From contig NZ_JAJQQZ010000004.1 in the NCBI RefSeq assembly GCF_021729015.1, positions 124,001 to 188,000 of the forward strand: DNA of 64,000 bases. The letters are read 5' to 3'. Under the pieces are notes generated by a model that saw nothing but the letters and a program-made list of their open reading frames with translations, searched no databases and was not told the DNA's origin. Positions 32,273 through 40,712 of the stretch are shown here, piece after piece. The position numbers and the translations under genes were made by a program. Each line of letters starts with the position of its first letter. Positions within the stretch are counted from its first letter, which is position 1. This stretch comes from Halobacterium rubrum. GTDB lineage: Archaea > Halobacteriota > Halobacteria > Halobacteriales > Halobacteriaceae.

Positions 32273-34378
32273 TCAGAGCTCCGGAACGGTCAGGTGGAAC
32301 GCGTCGTTGCGGTCCTCCACGAGACACAGGTGGTAGCCAGCCTTGCGGCCGACTTTCACGAAGCTCTCGCGGTCGGCCCGCGAGAACAGGCCGCCGGCCG
32401 CCGTCTCCTCGTCGGCCGTCTCGAGGGCGGCCGGCTGGAAGAACGACCCGGTGACGTACATCGCCGCCGCGAGGTCGTCGCTGCCCTCGCGGATGGCGGT
32501 CGCGTCCTCGACTAGCGCGGTCATCTGGTCGCCCGTCACGGGGTCGCGGCCCGTGCTGACGTCGGCGACGACCAGCGGGTTCCCCATGCGGTCGCGCAAC
32601 ACCACGTCGAACGTCCGCGAGACGGTGGTGTCCTCGTCGGGAGTTACCTCGACGGTGCCGTTCAGTTCGGCGCGGTCCACCTGCGGCAGCGCGCCGTAGA
32701 GGTCCGCGAGCCCGGACTGGTGGCCGGAGTCCCGGACCTCGTACGGGAGCGCGCGCACCGCCCAGGAGACGAACCGGTAGACGGTCGTCTCCTCGAGGAA
32801 CGACTCGAAGGACTCGCCGTCGACCGTCGCCGACTCGGCGTCGAACTGCGTGTGGTGGTCGATGCGGAGGTTCTCGTTGACGGCGTCGGGGTCGGTCGTG
32901 TCCTTGAGTTCGTCGAGCGTCGGTTTCCCCTTCGACTCGTACCGCACGAAGAGGTTCGTGCCCGACAGCGCGTCGACGGCGTTCAGGTCGGTCGCCGCCG
33001 TGTCGTCGCTGCCCTCACTGGCCTCTGCGGCCGCCAGCTCGCTCTCGAGGCCGGCGACCGTCGACTCGAGGTCGTCCCGCTCGCTCTCCAAAGTATCGAC
33101 GCGCTCCTGGAGGCGCTCGCGTTCAGCCTCGAGGTCGTCCCGTTCGCCCTCGAGGGCGTCGATGCGCTCGCTTGCGGCCTGCAGCTTCTGCTCGCGCTGC
33201 TTGACCGCCTGCTTGAGCTTCTCGACCGTGGACTTCGGACCCGACGACGAGGAGCCGGAACGCGACCGGCCGCTCCGACCAGACGAGGAGGAAGAGGACG
33301 AGGACGACGACTTCGTGCGACCCCCGCTGCTCGTGCCGGTCGACGTCCGCGCCTGCGAGCCCCTGGCGCCGCTCCCGTCTTCGCTGTCCTCGGGGTCGAT
33401 TGTCGGGACCGACGTGGTCTCTCGCCACTCGCGCTCGTCGTCGAACGCCTGGTCGCTCTCCGGCGGCTTCGCCTTCGTTCCGCCGTCCTCGGCGGCTTCG
33501 GCGCCGCTGTCCGCCGTCGCTTCCGTCCGCCGACGCGACCCCCCGCCCGACTCGTCGCTGCTGTCGGGAGCCGGTGTGTCCCCGGTGCCCCGGGTCCCCG
33601 ACTTCCCGTCGGGGGAGGCACTCGAGGCGTCGCTCGGGGTCGACTCCGACGGGTCAGCCGCCGAATCGTCGGCGCGCTGGCCCGTCGATAGCGACGCGTC
33701 CGTCCCCTGCGTGTCGACCTCGTCGCTCTCGGCGGCTGCGTCCGCGCTCGCGTCTGCTGCCACACCGGCTGCGGCCCCCGCCGCTGCCCCACTGTTCGCG
33801 TCACTGTCTGTGTCCTCGCCGCCGTCCGCCTCGTCCTCGCGCGGCGGGAGCTCGGTGACGTTCACCGGCGTCTTCACGACCTCGTAGACGCCGACCTCGT
33901 CGTCCGCGCGCTCGAACGCCTCGTCGCCCGTAATCAGCTCCTCGGTGGTCCCGACGAACGCCGCGCTCATCGACCGCCCGCCGTAGTAGACCACGTAGTA
34001 GTCGCCCGAGAGGACGTTCTCGGAGAGCTCGATGTAGCCCGTGAACTTCGCGTCCGACAGCGTCTCGCCCGCCTCGGACAGCGGCGTGTCGTTCGTGTAG
34101 TACTTCGCCTGCGTCTCCCCGCCGCGCTGCTGCATCGCGTACAGCAACGCGACCGACTCGTGGGGCGCCTCGTACACTGTGCCCTCGGCGTCGGCGACGT
34201 CCTCGACGTCGCCCCCGAACACCCCGATGACGCGGCCGTTCAACAGGAACAGCCACGTCTCCCCGGCGGACACCGCGCCCGAGAAGTCCGCGTCCGCGAG
34301 TTCGTGGAGCTGGCCGACCCCGCCGGAGAACGGCCGGGAGTCCCAGGACTCCACTCGCTCGACTGTGCGTGCCTGCAT
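32273..34378 (-). CDS. Large coiled-coil protein with low-complexity linker (DUF7527-like)
   Basis: 701 residues from ATG 34378. Three parts are visible. Residues about 1-170 form a globular beta-rich domain (FLLNGRVIGVFGGDVEDV). Residues about 170-375 are a disordered linker of Ala, Asp and Ser with a run of ten or more Ser. Residues about 375-455 form a coiled coil beginning TVEKLKQAVKQREQKLQ with heptads of Leu and charged residues, followed by a C-terminal alpha/beta domain (FDVVLRDRMGNPLVVADVST, then YHLCLVEDR). PLVVADV recalls restriction-endonuclease-like folds but with no full active site. TATA-like TATAAGCC lies about 25 bases upstream. Function unknown. Confidence 0.75.
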   Translation of the reverse strand: MQARTVERVESWDSRPFSGGVGQLHELADADFSGAVSAGETWLFLLNGRVIGVFGGDVEDVADAEGTVYEAPHESVALLYAMQQRGGETQAKYYTNDTPLSEAGETLSDAKFTGYIELSENVLSGDYYVVYYGGRSMSAAFVGTTEELITGDEAFERADDEVGVYEVVKTPVNVTELPPREDEADGGEDTDSDANSGAAAGAAAGVAADASADAAAESDEVDTQGTDASLSTGQRADDSAADPSESTPSDASSASPDGKSGTRGTGDTPAPDSSDESGGGSRRRTEATADSGAEAAEDGGTKAKPPESDQAFDDEREWRETTSVPTIDPEDSEDGSGARGSQARTSTGTSSGGRTKSSSSSSSSSSGRSGRSRSGSSSSGPKSTVEKLKQAVKQREQKLQAASERIDALEGERDDLEAERERLQERVDTLESERDDLESTVAGLESELAAAEASEGSDDTAATDLNAVDALSGTNLFVRYESKGKPTLDELKDTTDPDAVNENLRIDHHTQFDAESATVDGESFESFLEETTVYRFVSWAVRALPYEVRDSGHQSGLADLYGALPQVDRAELNGTVEVTPDEDTTVSRTFDVVLRDRMGNPLVVADVSTGRDPVTGDQMTALVEDATAIREGSDDLAAAMYVTGSFFQPAALETADEETAAGGLFSRADRESFVKVGRKAGYHLCLVEDRNDAFHLTVPEL

Positions 34379-34478
34379 GTCCGGGAGAATGCGAGTGCCG
34401 CGTATAAGCCTTTTCGGGCCGGACGAGGGGCTCAGAACGTGTCTCGCAGTGACACCGAAGCGGCGGAAACTGGGGCGG

Positions 34479-34757
34479 CTACAGCTGGTTCGACGCGTCG
34501 TCGGCGAGCTCCTCCATCCGCTTGCTGATGCGGCCGGCGCTGGAGAACTCGTCCTCGCTCATCGCGGCGGCAAGCGAGTTCCCGAGGAGGAAGACGGCGT
34601 GCTTGTGCTCGCTTTTGGACTTGTGGACGTGCGAGGGTTCGACTTCCAGCTCCTCGTAGGCGGCGAAGGAGTCTTCGTCGACGTGGTCGAAGCCGAGGAA
34701 CTGGTCTTTGATGTCGACCATCTGTTCGTGGAGTTCGAGGAGCTCGTCCTTGTGCAT
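34479..34757 (-). CDS. UPF0058 family protein
   Basis: 92 residues from ATG 34757. The all-helical UPF0058 pattern is visible: HKDELLELHEQMVDIKDQF, then VEPSHVHKSKSEHKHAVFLL and ISKRMEELADD. This is a conserved archaeal family of unknown role. GGTTTAAGC about 25-32 bases upstream is the TATA element. The His and Lys positions (HVHKSKSEHKHA) could bind nucleic acid or metal; no evidence beyond composition. Confidence 0.85.
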   Translation of the reverse strand: MHKDELLELHEQMVDIKDQFLGFDHVDEDSFAAYEELEVEPSHVHKSKSEHKHAVFLLGNSLAAAMSEDEFSSAGRISKRMEELADDASNQL

Positions 34758-34812
34758 GAAGTTAGCGTAGGGAATTCTGGGGTTTAAGCGTTCTTCGGGA
34801 CCAGTTCACACG

Positions 34813-35031
34813 CTAGAAGACGTACTCGTCGTCGTGCCCCATCATGCCGCCCTCGCTCTCGAGGCCGGCGCCGTCTTCTTCGTCGCTGGGGCCGCTGGTC
34901 TTGTAGGCGCGAATGCCCGAGGACAGCAGCTGTTCGATCGCTTCCTCCCGGCTCACGAACTCCCCCTGTTCGACGAGCTGGGCGATCTGCATCTCGATCT
35001 GGTCGGGGATGTTGACTTCGACGGTGGGCAT
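34813..35031 (-). CDS. Ribbon-helix-helix (CopG-type) regulator
   Basis: 72 residues from ATG 35031. The fold is the minimal ribbon-helix-helix: strand TVEVNIPDQ, then helix IEMQIAQLVEQGEF and VSREEAIEQLLSSGIRAY. The tail is acidic and ends GHDDEYVF. These proteins dimerise and bind palindromic DNA. A perfect palindrome lies between the TATA element and the start codon, which would suit autoregulation (see 35039-35060). Several longer frames start upstream in the 5' region but are not supported by homology or composition. Confidence 0.84.
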   Translation of the reverse strand: MPTVEVNIPDQIEMQIAQLVEQGEFVSREEAIEQLLSSGIRAYKTSGPSDEEDGAGLESEGGMMGHDDEYVF

Positions 35032-35038
35032 CCTAACG

Positions 35039-35060
35039 AGGGAGGCTTCGACGCCTCCCT
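35039..35060 (-). promoter_or_regulatory. Perfect palindrome, candidate operator of the RHH gene
   Basis: AGGGAGGC and GCCTCCCT are 8-bp inverted arms around TTCGAC. The site begins 8 bases from the start codon and ends where the TATA-like TGATAAGC starts, so it covers the expected transcription start. This is the classical place for repression by a ribbon-helix-helix dimer. Confidence 0.6.
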
Positions 35061-35068
35061 TGATAAGC
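35061..35068 (-). promoter_or_regulatory. TATA-like element of the RHH gene
   Basis: TGATAAGC (plus strand; GCTTATCA in reading direction) lies 30-37 bases before ATG 35031 and directly abuts the palindrome. Confidence 0.5.
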
Positions 35069-35194
35069 CTGACGGGGGAGATTCTTTCGACAGGCAAAAC
35101 TAGAGTGGCGAAACGGCGAACTCCGCTTTCGGTTTCCCCAGACGGCGCTGGGTATTCCGGTAGGAATACGTGTCCGGAATCGCTACGCGTAGCC

Positions 35195-35791
35195 ATGACT
35201 GTCGACGACGTGACCGACCTCTACCGGGAGTTCGGCGACGACCGGGTGCCGCCCGGGCAGCGCGAGACCTCGAAGTTCCCGGTGCTGTCGAAAGGCGACA
35301 CCCCGAACTGGGACCCCGAGACGTGGGAGTTCACGGTCACCGGCGCCGTCGAAGACGAGTTGACGCTGTCCTACGACGAGTTCCGGGACCTCGAGACCGT
35401 GACACAGCGCCAAGACTTCCACTGCGTCACCGGCTGGTCGAAGCTCGACTGCGAGTTCACCGGCGTGCCGTTCACGCACCTCGCCGACCTCGCCGGCGTC
35501 GACCCCGACGCCGTCCACGTGATGTTCCACGCGCTCGACGGCTACACCACGAACCTCCCGCTGGCGGACTGCATGCGGGACGAGGTGCTGTTCACGTGGG
35601 CGTTCGACGGCGAGGACCTCGCGCCCGAACACGGCGGCCCGCTGCGGGTCGTCACGCCCCACAGGTACGCCTACAAGGGCGCGAAGTGGGTGGACGGCGT
35701 GGAGTTCCTGACCGAGCCCGAGCGGGGCTACTGGGAGAAGCGCGGCTACTCGAACACGGCGGACCCGTGGGCGGAAGACCGGTACAGTTAG
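35195..35791 (+). CDS. Sulfite-oxidase-like molybdopterin oxidoreductase
   Basis: 198 residues from ATG 35195. It is the compact molybdopterin-binding core of sulfite oxidase / MsrP (YedY) enzymes: WEFTVTGAVEDELTLSYDEF, then RQDFHCVTGW, whose Cys should ligate molybdenum, then GVPFTHLADLAGV and MRDEVLFTWAFDGEDLAPEHG. The C-terminus PHRYAYKGAKWVDGVEF closes the fold. There is no Tat signal, so it acts in the cytoplasm. The electron partner and substrate are unknown. The following menF is transcribed in the same direction, 45 bases away. Confidence 0.87.
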   Translation: MTVDDVTDLYREFGDDRVPPGQRETSKFPVLSKGDTPNWDPETWEFTVTGAVEDELTLSYDEFRDLETVTQRQDFHCVTGWSKLDCEFTGVPFTHLADLAGVDPDAVHVMFHALDGYTTNLPLADCMRDEVLFTWAFDGEDLAPEHGGPLRVVTPHRYAYKGAKWVDGVEFLTEPERGYWEKRGYSNTADPWAEDRYS

Positions 35792-35836
35792 GCCGGGACA
35801 GCAGGGTATTTGGCGCGCCAGTCCGAACGGCAGGTA

Positions 35837-37162
35837 ATGAGTTCGCTTGCCGGGGAGGCGACCGCCGACGGGCCGGTCGTCGCGACGAGCTGTCGGGTCG
35901 CGGACGTCTCCTACCGGGCGTTTCTCGCCGCCCGGGCCGCGCCGGGGTTCCACTGGGCAGACCCGGACGGTCTGGAGCTGTCGGGGGCCGGCACCGCCGC
36001 CGGGGTGACGGCGGCGGGCGAGAACCGGTTCGAGACGGTGCGCGCGTGGGCCGACGACCTCTTCGACGACCTCGACTACGACGGCCCGCCGGCGGCCCGG
36101 CCGCGGCTGCTGGGCGGCTTCTCGTTCTTCGCCGACCACGACGCCGAGGCCCCGTGGACGGGGTTCCCGGCCGCCCAGTTCGTGCTCCCGCAGTACCAGC
36201 TCGCGAGCGTCGGCGACGAGACGTGGCTCACGGTCGCACGAGCGGGCGAGGACGCCACCGAGGAGACTGTCGAGGAGGCGCTGGCGGACGCCCGCGAGGC
36301 GGTCGAGGCGCTGCCGGCGATGCGGCCCAGCGGCCCCAGGCCGGGCGTCACCGAGACGACGCCGACGCCGGACCGAGAGACGTGGACGGAGGGCGTGCTG
36401 GACGCGCTCGCCCGCATCGACGCCGGCGACCTCCGCAAAGTGGTGCTGGCGACGGCGCTGCGCGCCGACCTCGACGGCTCCGTCGACCCCCGGGACCTCC
36501 TCGAGCGGCTGCGCCAGCGGTACTCGCAGTGCTTCCGGTTCCTCGTCGCTCCCACCGAGGAGGCGGCGTTCCTCGGGGCGACGCCGGAGCGGCTGGCGAC
36601 GCTGCGCGACGGCCGCGTCGAGACGGTCGCGCTCGCGGGCTCGGTCGGCCGCGGTGACTCCCCCGAGGAGGACGCCCGGCTCGCCGAACGCCTGCGGGAG
36701 AGCGATAAACTCCGCCACGAGCAGGGCGTCGTCGTCGACACCATCGCGCGCCGGCTGGAGGAGCTCGGGGCCGTCGAAGTCGGCGACCGGGGAGTCCGGA
36801 CCCTCTCGAATATCCAGCACCTCGAGACGCCGATTTCGGCCGCTGTCGGCGACGAAACCCACGTCCTCGACGTGGTGGAGACGCTGCACCCGACGCCGGC
36901 CGTCAACGGCCTGCCGCCGGCTGCTGCCCTCGACACGATTCGGGACACCGAGAGCTTCGAGCGCGGCTGGTACGCCGCCCCCGTAGGGTGGTTCGACGCC
37001 GACGGCGACGGGACGTTCGGCGTCGGGCTGCGGTCGGCGGTCACGAACGGCGACTCCGTGACGCTGTTCGCCGGCAACGGCATCGTCGCCGACAGCGACC
37101 CCGACGACGAGTGGGAGGAGGTCCAGCTCAAGTACCGCCCCGTACTCGACGAACTGGAATGA
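35837..37162 (+). CDS. menF: Isochorismate synthase
   Basis: 441 residues from ATG 35837. The chorismate-binding domain shows KVVLATALRADL, then FLGATPERLATL, LAGSVGRGDSPEED and NIQHLETPISA, and near the C-terminus TPAVNGLPPAAALDTI. It makes isochorismate from chorismate, the entry to menaquinone. A TATA-like GGTATTTGG lies about 24-33 bases upstream. The stop overlaps the menD start (ATGA), which couples the two. Confidence 0.92.
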   Translation: MSSLAGEATADGPVVATSCRVADVSYRAFLAARAAPGFHWADPDGLELSGAGTAAGVTAAGENRFETVRAWADDLFDDLDYDGPPAARPRLLGGFSFFADHDAEAPWTGFPAAQFVLPQYQLASVGDETWLTVARAGEDATEETVEEALADAREAVEALPAMRPSGPRPGVTETTPTPDRETWTEGVLDALARIDAGDLRKVVLATALRADLDGSVDPRDLLERLRQRYSQCFRFLVAPTEEAAFLGATPERLATLRDGRVETVALAGSVGRGDSPEEDARLAERLRESDKLRHEQGVVVDTIARRLEELGAVEVGDRGVRTLSNIQHLETPISAAVGDETHVLDVVETLHPTPAVNGLPPAAALDTIRDTESFERGWYAAPVGWFDADGDGTFGVGLRSAVTNGDSVTLFAGNGIVADSDPDDEWEEVQLKYRPVLDELE

Positions 37163-38913
37163 CGGCACCAGCACCGAACCGCAACACGCTCTGGGCGGAC
37201 GCCGTCGCCGACGAACTCGCGACGGCCGGCGTCGACGCCGTCTGCGTGTGTCCGGGCAGCCGGTCGACGCCGCTGACGGTCGCCGTCGACGCCCACGACG
37301 ACCTCACCGTCTACTCGCACCTCGACGAGCGCTCGGCGGCCTTCTTCGCGCTCGGCCGCGGGAAGCGCACGGGCAAGCCGACGGCCGTCGTCACGACCTC
37401 CGGCACCGCCACGGCGAACCTCCACCCGGCAGTGATGGAGGCCAATCAGGCGCGCGTCCCGCTGCTCGTGCTGACCGCCGACCGCCCGCCGGAGCTCCGG
37501 GACTCCGGAGCGAACCAGACCGTCGACCAGCAGCAGCTCTACGGGGACGCCGTCCGCCACTACCGCGACCTCCCAGAGCCCGAAGCCGACGCCCGGAAGC
37601 TCCGGTCGCTGCGCACCGGCGTCTGTCGGGCGGTCGGCGAGGCCACCGGCTCGAACCCCGGCCCGGTCCACCTGAACTTCCCGTTCCGGAAGCCGCTGGA
37701 GCCGGTCGACGTGCCCGGCGACGTCCCCGAGACGTTCGCGGAGGACCACCCGCTCGCGGCGGAGGGGCGGGCCGGGAGCCCGTTCGTGGACGTCGCCCAC
37801 GCCACCGCCCGGCCGAGTGACGAGGTTCTCGCCCAGCTCGCCGACGCCGCCAGTGCTGCCGAGCGTGGCCTGCTGGTCGCTGGCCCCGAGGACGGCGGGC
37901 TCTCGGCCGGCGCCGCGAGCGCACTAGCGGACGCGACCGGCTTCCCGCTGCTGGCGGACCCGTTGTCGGACCTGCGGTTCGGCCCGCACGTCGCCGACGC
38001 ACCGGTCGTCGGCGGCTACGACGGCCTGCTCGCCGGCGACGCGGACGCCCCGAAGCCAGACTTCGTCGTCCGGTTCGGCGCGTCACCGACGTCGAAGCCG
38101 CTCCGGAAGTACCTCGCCGCCAGCGACGCCCGGCAGGTAGTCGTCGACCCGGCCGGCGGCTGGCGGGAGGCGGAGTTCACGGCGAGCGACCTCGTGGTCG
38201 CCGACCCAGACGAGACCGCCCGGGTGCTCGCCGAGCGCGTCGAACGCGCCGGCGACGAGGACTGGACGACCCAGTGGCTCGACCGCGAGGCCCGCTACTG
38301 GGAGACGGTCTCGGCCTTCGATCCCGACGCACTTCTGGAGGGAGAGATCGCGTCAGTCGTCGCCGCCGACGCCCCCGACCCGGCGACGGTGTTCGTCTCG
38401 AACAGCATGCCCGTCCGGGACGTCGACCGGTTCGCCGAACCCCACGAGGACGACCTCACCGTCCTCGGCAATCGCGGCGCGTCGGGCATCGACGGCGTCG
38501 TCTCGTCGGCGCTGGGCGCCGGCAGCGCGACCGACGACCCGCTCGTCCTGCTGACCGGCGACCTCGCGTACTACCACGACTCGAACGGCCTGCTCGCGCT
38601 GGAGCGCTGCGGCGTCGACGCCACGGTCGTCCTCGTGAACAACGACGGCGGCGGCATCTTCCACATGCTCCCCATCAAGGCCTTCGACCCGCCGTTCACC
38701 GGCCAGTTCAAGACGCCCCACGGTCTGGACTTCGAGCCGACCGGCGACACCTACGACCTCGAGTTCGCGCGCGCCGAGTCCGTCGACGGCTTCCGGGCAG
38801 CCTACCGGGACTCGGTCGGCGCAGCCGGGACGCAAGTCATCGAGGTGGCGACGGACGCCGAGGCCAGCCACCGGGAGCGCGAGCGCCTCGAGTCACTCGT
38901 CGCGGACGTCTGA
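37159..38913 (+). CDS. menD: 2-succinyl-5-enolpyruvyl-6-hydroxy-3-cyclohexene-1-carboxylate synthase
   Basis: 584 residues from ATG 37159, sharing 4 bases with the menF stop. The thiamin-diphosphate enzyme pattern is complete: VCVCPGSRSTPLT, then HLDERSAAFFALGRGK, TSGTATANLHPAV, TADRPPELRDSGANQ, NSMPVRDVD, and the ThDP-binding GDLAYYHDSNGLL and NNDGGGIFHMLP. It condenses isochorismate and 2-oxoglutarate. The gene's 3' end overlaps the end of the membrane-protein gene on the other strand by 21 bases. Confidence 0.95.
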   Translation: MTAPAPNRNTLWADAVADELATAGVDAVCVCPGSRSTPLTVAVDAHDDLTVYSHLDERSAAFFALGRGKRTGKPTAVVTTSGTATANLHPAVMEANQARVPLLVLTADRPPELRDSGANQTVDQQQLYGDAVRHYRDLPEPEADARKLRSLRTGVCRAVGEATGSNPGPVHLNFPFRKPLEPVDVPGDVPETFAEDHPLAAEGRAGSPFVDVAHATARPSDEVLAQLADAASAAERGLLVAGPEDGGLSAGAASALADATGFPLLADPLSDLRFGPHVADAPVVGGYDGLLAGDADAPKPDFVVRFGASPTSKPLRKYLAASDARQVVVDPAGGWREAEFTASDLVVADPDETARVLAERVERAGDEDWTTQWLDREARYWETVSAFDPDALLEGEIASVVAADAPDPATVFVSNSMPVRDVDRFAEPHEDDLTVLGNRGASGIDGVVSSALGAGSATDDPLVLLTGDLAYYHDSNGLLALERCGVDATVVLVNNDGGGIFHMLPIKAFDPPFTGQFKTPHGLDFEPTGDTYDLEFARAESVDGFRAAYRDSVGAAGTQVIEVATDAEASHRERERLESLVADV

Positions 38914-39555
38914 CCGACCCGCGAGCTGTACCCGGGCGAGCGCGACCACGACTGCCCCGCCGAGGCCGAACACCAGCGCGTACGCGGCGGTGTGGAGGGC
39001 GACGGTGACCGGGTCGGGCGCGATGGTGAGTTCGGCCACGCCGAGGCTGCGCTCGTAGCCGGCGACCCGGAGCGCGAGCAGGGCCGTGGCGACGTAGCCG
39101 GCGGCGACGCCGAGGCCGGGCTGCCACGCCCGCGACGGCCGGCGGACGCTCGCGAGCACGACCACGGCGGCGCCGGCGGCGAACAGCGCGACGGGTGGCG
39201 CGTAGGCGAGCGCGCCATCCCAGACGGACAGCGACTGCACGTCGACGGTTCGGTGGGCGGTGTTCCCGAACGCCTCGGCGTCCAGTTCGAGGGGCACGCG
39301 GTGGCTGGCGTACGCGAACCACGCCACGACCTGCGTGGGGTCCGGTTCGAGCCAGTCCGCGAGCTCAGCGAGTACGCGGCCGGCGTCGGGCCCGAAGGAG
39401 GCCGCCAGCGAGTCCACGAAGGCCGCGACGTCGCCGGCCTCGTCGCGCTGCCGGACGGCGGTGGCGGCGACCACGGCGCCGAACGCCAGGGCGCCGGCGA
39501 CCACCCCAGCAGCTGTCGGCCACCAATCGCGTGCCAGCGTGCGGGCGTCGTCCAT
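38893..39555 (-). CDS. Conserved membrane protein, unknown function
   Basis: 220 residues from ATG 39555. Four hydrophobic segments are visible: WPTAAGVVAGALAFGAVVAA, PPVALFAAGAAVVVLASV, GVAAGYVATALLALRVAGY and YALVFGLGGAVVVALARV, with an extracytoplasmic loop of about 70 residues between the first two. No catalytic motif or family I can name. It lies opposite to the men genes and its end overlaps menD by 21 bases. The divergent menB gene starts 75 bases away. Confidence 0.7.
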   Translation of the reverse strand: MDDARTLARDWWPTAAGVVAGALAFGAVVAATAVRQRDEAGDVAAFVDSLAASFGPDAGRVLAELADWLEPDPTQVVAWFAYASHRVPLELDAEAFGNTAHRTVDVQSLSVWDGALAYAPPVALFAAGAAVVVLASVRRPSRAWQPGLGVAAGYVATALLALRVAGYERSLGVAELTIAPDPVTVALHTAAYALVFGLGGAVVVALARVQLAGRSDVRDE

Positions 39556-39630
39556 AGGGAGGGGTCGCTGCGGGCGCACTTCAGCCTGCGGGTGGGAACC
39601 CTTTTGCGGGCGCCGGCCGACCGCCCCCGT

Positions 39631-40545
39631 ATGGTCTCGGAACTCTTCGACGAGGCGGCGTGGACGCCCGTTGACGGCTTCGACTTCGACGACGTCACCT
39701 ACCACCGCGGGGTGGACGTGCCGGCTGTCCGCATCGCGTTCGACCGGCCGGACGTCCGGAACGCGTTCCGGCCCGGCACGGTCGACGAACTGTACACGGC
39801 CCTCGACCACGCCCGCAAGCAGGCGGACGTCGGCTGCGTGCTGCTCACGGGCAACGGGCCCTCGTCGAAGGACGGCGGCTGGGCGTTCTGTTCGGGCGGC
39901 GACCAGTCCGTGCGCGGCGACTCCGGCTACGAGTACCGGGGCGACGACGAGGCCGCAAGCGACGACGACCCCCAGGTCCAGCAGGCCCAGGCCGGCCGGC
40001 TGCACATCCTCGAGGTGCAGCGCCTGATTCGCACGATGCCGAAGCCGGTCGTCGCCGTCGTGCCCGGGTGGGCGGTCGGGGGCGGCCACAGCCTCCACGT
40101 CGTCTGCGACATGACGCTGGCGAGCCGCGAGCACGGCCAGTTCAAGCAGACGGACCCGGACGTCGCGAGCTTCGACGGCGGCTTCGGGTCGGCGTACCTC
40201 GCCAAGCAGGTCGGCCAGAAGAAGGCCCGCGAGATCTTCTTCCTCGGGAAGACCTACGACGCCGAGGAGGCCGCAGACATGGGGATGGTCAACGAGGCCG
40301 TTCCCCACGACGAACTGGAGGAGACGGCCCTGGAGTGGGCCGAGGAGATGACCGGAAAGTCGCCGACGGCGATGCGGATGCTGAAGTACGCGTTCAACAT
40401 GACCGACGACGGCATGGTCGGCCAGCAGACCTTCGCCGGCGAGGCCACCCGGCTCGCGTACATGACCGACGAGGCACAGGAGGGCCGCGACGCATTCCTC
40501 GAGGGCCGCGACCCGGACTTCTCCGACTACCCCTGGCACTACTGA
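39631..40545 (+). CDS. menB: 1,4-dihydroxy-2-naphthoyl-CoA synthase
   Basis: 304 residues from ATG 39631. Crotonase-fold motifs are present: RPDVRNAFRPGTVDEL, then GWAFCSGGDQSVRG for the oxyanion hole, PKPVVAVVPGWAVGGGHSLH, and TDPDVASFDGGFGSAYLAK, with the C-terminal MENB hallmark DPDFSDYPWHY. It cyclises succinylbenzoyl-CoA. The GC-poor AACCCTTTTGC about 30 bases upstream serves as TATA element. Downstream lies the BCCT transporter, then menA. Confidence 0.95.
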   Translation: MVSELFDEAAWTPVDGFDFDDVTYHRGVDVPAVRIAFDRPDVRNAFRPGTVDELYTALDHARKQADVGCVLLTGNGPSSKDGGWAFCSGGDQSVRGDSGYEYRGDDEAASDDDPQVQQAQAGRLHILEVQRLIRTMPKPVVAVVPGWAVGGGHSLHVVCDMTLASREHGQFKQTDPDVASFDGGFGSAYLAKQVGQKKAREIFFLGKTYDAEEAADMGMVNEAVPHDELEETALEWAEEMTGKSPTAMRMLKYAFNMTDDGMVGQQTFAGEATRLAYMTDEAQEGRDAFLEGRDPDFSDYPWHY

Positions 40546-40712
40546 CAGCTCTCTGCCCGAGAAACGTCCGGCTACCGTGTGGCTTTTCCGTCAGACGGCG
40601 TTTCGCCGCAGGCTGTAATGGTGAATCGCGACGTTACGGCGCTGAGCGACTGCGCTCGCGCGACGACCCGGCAGCTAACCGACGACAGCGACGGCCCGCT
40701 CCGACACACCCC

